Assembly: GCF_013426205.1 (NCBI RefSeq)
Contig: NC_089425.1
Span: 124,001-188,000 of the forward strand
Direction of reading: 5' to 3'
Source of the DNA: Metarhizium brunneum
Taxonomy: Eukaryota > Ascomycota > Sordariomycetes > Hypocreales > Clavicipitaceae
Length of the DNA: 64,000 nt
The notes below the pieces were generated by a model. The model worked only from the letters and a program-made list of their open reading frames with translations, was not told the origin of the DNA and ran no database searches. The translations under genes and the position numbers were made by a program. Below, one piece after another: positions 58,471 to 64,000 of this stretch (position 1 is the stretch's first letter; each line of letters starts with the position of its first letter).

Positions 58471-59385
58471 AATTGATAAAGAGGCGGTTACTCTGGATGC
58501 AACCCTACCCCGCTTCCAATTGCAACACAAGAAAACTACTACACGGGAGAGATGCTGTAGACTAGTTGTCCCCGATCCTCCCAAGTTTGGAAACGAGTGC
58601 ATTCAGGTGCGGGTGTGACGGGTCCAGACTCCATCCCCTCAATCGTATAGGGAGTATGTAGCAACCGCCTACATATGACATCATGCATCAACTAAGTATA
58701 ATTACACGTTGATCTACCCGATGCAAAGTATACCGCTCATCTCATACTTGACATGTCATCTGAACGTCGGACATGGGAAAAGCGAGTGGCGTTCATGGCT
58801 TGCCTCTGGTAATGTCACTTATCACCGGAGGCACTACGTGCTTGAGGGTTAACCGGTTCACGTTTCCAAGCGACAGACCAATAGTTCACTACCCGGAGAT
58901 GCTGCAGAAGATGGAGGGACAGCTACATTCTTTTGGACTAGGATACAGAGTCATCGCGGCAAGACAAGATAAGAGTGAAATAGTCACAGCGTGTCGCAAG
59001 CGACTGTAGCCGTCGCTTCCACGTAGCCACACCGGTGACACCACATAAATGCTACGCCGCATACGCTGGGCACTTTTGTAAGCGTCGACGGCTGTCTTGT
59101 CAAATGGACGCAAAGTTCGCCATCCAGTGCAGCGAGTTACTCCATCACACTGCTCTCATATGTACACATAACTTCTTTAGCCTATTATTTGCAAGCGGGA
59201 GTATGAGCGGCCTGGTGGCTGCATCTCTCAGTAAAAGCAGAAAAGGCCACCAGCATTAACCCTGTTGAAGGCTGGCTGACAGTGCCATGTGTAACATGGC
59301 GTGTATAAGTGTGAAGGTAGGCCGCTGTATTGAAGCATGAAGTTGACAACAGGGACATCGTCATCCTTGACAAAGCTCACACCTA
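58471..59385. other. Intergenic
   Basis: No gene recognised in about 0.9 kb of ordinary composition. Confidence 0.5.
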
Positions 59386-59970
59386 TTGCGTCGCATTATA
59401 TTAGGCAAGCGGCTCAGTGCTGGCGAGATTCCCCAAAAGGCCAGCTGGTTTGATGGCAGACTATCACCCTGTTTCTCGCATGCCTTACCAAAGCGGCGTC
59501 GTTACTTCATCAAGGTACGAACATCAGGAATGAAAAAAATTAACATGGTGGTAACCATCTCAATGTCTTTTCGTAGGATACACTTGTTAACATAAAATAC
59601 TGTATTGGCTATCAAATTGGAAAAGGTGGCCTTGGCCTTGTTTACGTCGGCGCTTTTCACTTTCGGACTACTTTAAAGTTGGAGATAAGTGGTGAATCTA
59701 GGGGCCGACGTTGAGGCGAAGCAAGAGGTCTCGATAAAGCTCACAATACGAGACATCCTCAAGGATCTCGAATATGAAGCTGATGCGAAGCTTAGGCACC
59801 AGAGATGAGCAACGACTGCAATGGCAACAGAAGATGCCCATCCAATCCCCACGCCACCTACTACTTTACCATACGCAGCAAATTTGCTTGTTTTTGAATG
59901 GCCTCGGCACTTGTAATGCCGTCGTCTTCCTCGGAAACGCTCGTTGGAAATAGTACGGCTAATAGTATCT
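59386..59970 (+). pseudogene. Casein-kinase-1-like pseudogene
   Basis: An upstream segment ending RRRYFIK joins at phase 0, across a 62-bp intron (59515-59576, GTACGA donor, TAG acceptor), to DTLVNIKYCIGYQIGKGGLGL and VYVGA, a kinase glycine loop of the CK1 kind. After about 50 unexplained bases another frame gives GADVEAKQEVSIKL and LKDLEYEA, the next CK1 segments, then stops; a further frame resembles NLLVFEW followed by RKRSLEIV. The pieces are in order but in different frames with stops between, so the gene is broken. No ATG is found at the 5' end. Confidence 0.55.
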
Positions 59971-60382
59971 GGAAGGACACGTTGCCATAGTAGATGAGAT
60001 GCATGCGATAGTGATAAGGGCAAGCATTGTGTGCTAAATCCGCAGGTACGCCAATTTTGGAAATTTGTGTCCGGTGGTTCTTGGTTTATACGCGTATTTT
60101 TGGTAAGATGAGGAGTTTTGGATACCCGGATGCGGACACCACCAGATGCGAACGGGCTTGCATATAGTCAGTATATTCCGTTCAATACAAGTTCGATGGC
60201 ACCATCATCGCTGAAAATCCGTTGTCGTCATGTTGCTTGCGCCAGCCGGTTACGTTTCGTAACTGCCCGACTTCCAGCCCGTAAGCCACATTTCCCTTCA
60301 AGCTACATTGCTTCTCTCTGAAGCGTCTCGCAAGTCCGTCAGCCGCCTTCTCGCGGCTCATCCGGGGACAGGAGAGGCGCAA
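59971..60382. other. Intergenic up to repeat unit
   Basis: No recognised gene. The last four bases, GCAA, are repeated immediately after the inverted LTR pair. Confidence 0.45.
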
Positions 60383-60632
60383 TGTTACACGGAAAAGGCC
60401 CAACAGATCGTGAAGCCCAACAAAGGGGCTTCACCGATGAGGAACCTGTTGGTTACACAGCTGGAACAGGTGCCCAGGTAAGAGCCCTAGGCCTGGGCGT
60501 TCCTTTCATGTATATAAAGCAGTCACCTTACTCTTCCTTCCTCTTAGCAACTCAGGACCTTTGATATCCTACGAGATTATTATTGAATTGAGCCCTTTTC
60601 GCTCCAAGCCTTCATATTGAACCCTTGTCACA
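60383..60632 (+). repeat. LTR-like arm, plus (copy D)
   Basis: 250 bp from TGTTACACGG to CCCTTGTCACA, with TATATAAAG near 60513 and core GGACCTTTGATA. This is the best preserved member of the family in this window and the RIP-free counterpart of 62056-62303. Confidence 0.8.
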
Positions 60633-60693
60633 CGCAAGGTCGTTTGGTGCAGCACCATAAATACGTTTGGTAAGAGTTCGTCGAATTCCTACT

Positions 60694-60917
60694 GTGACCA
60701 AGGTTCAAATTCAGAAATAATCTTGAAGGGTCTCAAAGGTCCTTGGTTTTCTACAAGGAAGAGAGGGATTAGTGACCACTGTATATACATGAAGGGAACG
60801 GCCCGGCCGTGCCTAGGTCTCCTGCCCGGGCTCATGTTTAATCTTCGTAATCAACAGGTCCTTTATCGAGGCCCCTTTGTTGAGATTCACGATCCGTTGG
60901 GCCTTTTCCGTGTAACA
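60694..60917 (-). repeat. LTR-like arm, minus (copy E)
   Basis: 224 bp. On the minus strand it runs from T-GTTACACGG to CCTTGGTCACA, with CCAAGGACCTTTGAGA as core and a TATATACAG motif. Confidence 0.8.
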
Positions 60918-61762
60918 GCAAAAGAGAAATTCGTGAAGGCGTTTTCGCAAGAATTGTCTCAGGAAATTAACAGGCTATTCAGAATGCAAGGGAGAAGCTT
61001 GGCACAGCTTGATGGTCAGACAGTAACCAACATTTTTGCCCTAGGGTTAAACCGAGAAAAGAAGGGTATTCTAACAACGTTACATGTACATAGGTGGACT
61101 TATAACTCAGTTTTAGAGACGGCTATACCCCAGATACATGGGATGCAGTAGTAGCTAGGTGACTTGTTACCAACATCGAAAGCTTCAATGCTGTACCCTT
61201 AGTTTCATCGCCGTATAGCGGGGTACGGATGCTGCTCAATAAGAGCTCGTTGTTTTTGTGACATGAAGTTGGATTCAAGAATGTTTATTTAGACGTCGGC
61301 TGATGCCGATGCAATGACGCCGCCAAATGAAGGTCTTAAAATATGCCCCCGAGCATCAACTATGTAAATACCTAGGTACATAAGATACCCAGCTCCTCAA
61401 GAGCGTCCCGTCTTGTTTATCCGCAAACACTCCCCTTACATGATGAATCAAACAGTCAAAACCGTTACCAGCAGCATTCCATCCGGAATCCCTAAAAACC
61501 GGGACAGGCCGACATGTTATTTCTAGCCAAATGTCCGCGAGCGGCTCCAACGATGCCCCGAGAAGCCACAATCATCAACTCCTTTGGCGCTGGCTTTGGT
61601 CGGTATGATATTTCCAAGACACGCAATGTCTAGGCCTCAAACATATGCAATTTGTTGTGAATTATGTTGTCGCCCATTCCTCACGACGGGCCTCGACCGT
61701 TGGCGACATTCGAGACGACATGGAATCACCTAGGCCAAACGCAACTAGTAAACACTCAGGCA
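60918..61762. other. Intergenic
   Basis: Directly after the repeat a plus frame stays open to 61151 (KEKFVKAFSQELSQEINRLF and on) but has no start of its own or recognised domain; it could be a fragment of a gene split by the repeat. Nothing else is seen. Confidence 0.35.
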
Positions 61763-61768
61763 TATAAA
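61763..61768 (+). promoter_or_regulatory. TATA box of 58-residue secreted protein gene
   Basis: TATAAA 113 bp upstream of the ATG at 61876. Confidence 0.45.
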
Positions 61769-61853
61769 CTCCATCTTCGGGAAGGTTATTCCTGTTTGTT
61801 CTAGTATTTCCTCCTGACCTTTAAAATATATTAAATAACACAACAACCACACC

Positions 61854-61934
61854 ATGCTTTTACCAGACCTTCGCCATGTTCATCAAGACAGTCATCACCC
61901 TCCTGTCCCTGGCCGCCCTCGGAGGAGCGACTGA
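61854..61934 (+). promoter_or_regulatory. Upstream ORF overlapping the start of the small secreted protein
   Basis: An ATG in good context (ACCATG) opens a 26-codon frame that overlaps the main ATG at 61876 in another frame and stops inside the main gene. If the leader starts upstream of it, it would reduce translation of the secreted protein unless leaky scanning occurs. Confidence 0.4.
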
Positions 61935-62052
61935 TCCTCCCCATGACGAAAAGCACTGCGAGAAGGAAGACATCTTCCCCGACTTTGAAAACTATGAAAA
62001 ATGGGCTATCTGCAAGGAGCAAATCACCACAAAGCGCTTCCCAACCCTCTAA
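61876..62052 (+). CDS. Small secreted protein, 58 residues
   Basis: A short gene starting MFIKTVITLLSLAALGGATD, a clear signal peptide, followed by a mature part of about 39 residues with two cysteines (EKHCEKEDIFPDF and WAICKEQITTKR). One disulphide is possible. The start context is GCCATGT. Composition and codon use are those of ordinary fungal genes. The stop lies three bases before the terminus of a RIP-mutated retroelement, so its 3' untranslated region must run into the repeat. No family recognised. It could be the 5' end of a longer gene whose 3' part lay beyond the insertion, but the stop precedes the repeat. Confidence 0.6.
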   Translation: MFIKTVITLLSLAALGGATDPPHDEKHCEKEDIFPDFENYEKWAICKEQITTKRFPTL

Positions 62053-62055
62053 GCC

Positions 62056-62303
62056 TGTTACACGGAAAAGGCCTAATAGATTATAAAGCCTAATAAAAAG
62101 GCTTTATACTAATATAAAACTTATTAGTTATATAGCTAAAATATATACTTAAATAAGAATTTTAAGCTTAAATATTTTTTTTATATATATAAAGTAATTA
62201 TTTTTTTTTTTTTAAAATAACTTAAAACTTTTAATATTTTATAAAATTATTATTAAATTAAGTTTTTTTTTACTTTAAGCTTTTATATTAAACTTTTATT
62301 ATA
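62056..62303 (+). repeat. RIP-mutated LTR (copy F)
   Basis: Aligns base for base with 60383-60632: nearly every difference is C to T or G to A in copy F. Similarity ends exactly where copy D has its terminal TCACA (here TTATA), which supports that position as the LTR end. Confidence 0.85.
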
Positions 62304-63539
62304 AATAATTTTATATTTTTAAAAAAAATCTTATTTAATTAATTATATAATTTTTTTTTTATATTATATTACTTTTTTTAATTTTTTATAAGTAAAATAA
62401 TATAAAAGCTTTTTTAATATTATTAAAAAAAACTTTTAATAAAAAAAAATATTTTATTAAAAAAAATATTTTTAAATAATAAAAATATTAAAAACTTTTT
62501 TTAAAAAATAAATAATTTTTTAAATAAAAAAGCTTAATTATTATTTAAATTTTTATTTTTTTTTATATTTAATATAAAAGCTTTAATATAATTTTTATAT
62601 AATATATAAGTAATTAATATAAATAATATTAATTTTAATTTTAATTTTAATTTTAATTATTTTAAAAATTAATTTTAAAAAAATTTTCTTATTAAAAATC
62701 TTATTAATTTTAATATTTTTATTTTTATAAATAATAATATTATTAAAAAAATTAATAATAATAAAAATAATATTAAAAAAAAATATATTTTAAATTAAAA
62801 AAATTTTTTTTAATACTTAATATTTTTATAAAAGTAAATTTTAAAATATATTAAGTAAAATTTATATTTATTAATAATATTTTAATTATATTAATTTTAA
62901 TTTTAAAAATAATAAAATAAAATAAAAAAAAATAAATTATTATACTTAATTTTTTTAAAATTATTACTTTAAAAGTAAAAAAAGTATTATAAGCTTTTAT
63001 TATAACTTAAATTTTATTTTAAATTATAAAAATAAAAAAAATAAAAAAATTAATTACTTTTTAAATTATAAAAATTATAATATTTAAAGTTATATTAGCT
63101 TTAACTTTAATTATTATATTAATATTTAAGCTAAAAAAATAAAATATTAAAAAATAATTAATTAAAGTTATTAATACTTTTTAACTTATAATTATAATTT
63201 TATAAGCTAGTTAAATAATTATTTATAACCCTTTAAGCTTTAAAGTAATAATAAGAAATGCTTTTAAGCTATTAATTAGCTTAAAACTAATTATTTTATT
63301 TAAAGTAGCTTAATATAATATTATTAGCTTTAATTTATAATTAATTTAAGTATATAAAGCTATTTATTTTTAGGCTATAAATATTAAAAAAGCTAATAAA
63401 TATAACCTTTAAGAAATTTAATAAAAATACTAAGAAGTTTATAATAAATATTAAGAAATTATTAATATTACTTAATAAAAACTTATTATAAGTAAAAAAA
63501 AGTTTATTTACTTTTATAATATAATAAAGGAATTTACTT

Positions 63540-64000
63540 ATATATTTATTAATAACCCTTTATAATAAGGGGGAAAACTATAATATAAAGCTACTTTTAT
63601 TAACTAGCTTTATAGTATTCTTCTTAATTTTCCCTTTTATCTCTTTTTTTTTTCTTACTTTTTTAGCTATTTTATTAAGTTTTTTAATTTTTTTAGTATT
63701 TTTAGCTTTTAATAATATATTTCTTTTTTTATTAATATCCTTTATAATAATAGCCTTTTTATTACTTTTTTAGGCTTATTAGCTTTAATTCTTAAAGTTA
63801 TAATAAATAACTTACTTATATTAGGCTTATTACCTTTTTTAGTATTAGTTATAATTATAGTTTTTTTTTTAGGTTATTAATTATTAATTAAGTCTAATAT
63901 TAGTAAGTGCTTTAGGGAGTAATATAAAGCCAGAGACTTATAAGTAGCTGCTTTATAAAGCAATTTATTTAAATTAGGTATATAAAGGTAAAACAAGGAG
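63540..64000 (-). repeat. Uninterrupted copy of the repeat hosting the nested elements
   Basis: Its reverse complement matches 20220-20455 followed directly by 36204-36417, that is, the empty site before insertion of the outer LTR element. Confidence 0.8.

Larger units (their letters stand above)
60383..60917. mobile_element. Inverted LTR-pair element (535 bp) flanked by GCAA
   Basis: Two copies of the same LTR-like sequence lie tail to tail: 60383-60632 on plus and 60694-60917 on minus, separated by a 61-bp spacer. The outer ends are exact inverted copies (TGTTACACGGAAAAGGCCC and its complement). GCAA precedes the left end (60379-60382) and follows the right end (60918-60921), which looks like a 4-bp target duplication of the entire unit. 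Each arm holds a TATATAAAG or TATATACAG promoter motif. It is not RIP-mutated, in keeping with its small size. No coding capacity is seen, so it would be non-autonomous. Confidence 0.75.
62056..64000 (+). mobile_element. RIP-mutated repeat block, open at the window edge
   Basis: Starts with TGTTACACGGAAAAGGCC, the intact terminus of the LTR-like family, and then becomes almost pure A+T. The block contains a recognisable LTR copy (62056-62303), and from about 63540 to the end an inverted copy of the repeat that surrounds the nested elements at 20.2 and 36.2 kb. No coding frame survives. The element continues beyond the window. Confidence 0.88.

Overview
The window comes from the nuclear genome of a filamentous ascomycete. 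The coding genes carry short introns (45-85 bp) with GTRNGY donors, CTRAY-type branch sites and YAG acceptors. There are pol III tRNA genes, one with an intron after position 37. The long AT-rich blocks bear the C-to-T/G-to-A signature of repeat-induced point mutation (RIP). The gene content (an Enterotoxin_a-type secreted toxin, a bacterial-type terpene synthase, fungal phospholipase A2, tyrosinase, DUF7924 and DUF899 proteins) suggests Hypocreales, probably a Clavicipitaceae-like insect- or nematode-associated fungus. That placement is an inference from family content only.

Layout. 1-8 kb: gene-poor and rich in remnants of one LTR-like repeat family, with a single-exon bacterial-type terpene synthase (2410-3408) sitting between two inverted copies. 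8-18 kb: accessory genes, comprising a small secreted protein, tRNA-Arg(CCG), a four-exon Zn2Cys6 regulator, tRNA-Phe(GAA), a four-exon ADP-ribosylating-toxin-like gene, a cysteine-rich secreted protein and a four-exon tyrosinase. 19.7-36.6 kb: a RIP-saturated nest in which a Ty3/Gypsy-type LTR element (27952-35813, 5-bp target duplication ATTAT) lies inside a second LTR element (20456-36198, duplication AAGGG), which lies inside a third repeat. 36.6-58.5 kb: DUF7924 protein, Hsp31/HchA-like DJ-1 protein, two conserved fungal proteins of unknown function, a poorly characterised cluster at 43.6-46.9 kb with decayed copies, DUF899 thioredoxin-like protein, secreted phospholipase A2, a GPI-type surface protein, an SRPK-type kinase pseudogene and an SdsA/BDS1-type alkyl sulfatase. 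58.5-64 kb: casein-kinase-like pseudogene, an inverted LTR pair flanked by GCAA, a small secreted protein, and a second RIP block running off the window.

How it fits together. There is no single biosynthetic cluster. The region reads as a fast-evolving accessory segment: secreted or host-interaction proteins (toxin, PLA2, tyrosinase, small secreted proteins), laterally acquired-looking intronless genes (terpene synthase, alkyl sulfatase), pseudogenes, and repeats that either escaped RIP (short copies) or were saturated by it (long copies). The points I would follow first are the terpene synthase with what looks like an LTR promoter immediately upstream, the inverted-LTR unit with a shared 4-bp flank, and the toxin gene whose tail is built from repeated, phase-0 exons. 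Exon boundaries were read by eye from splice signals and frame continuity; no search or alignment tool was run.
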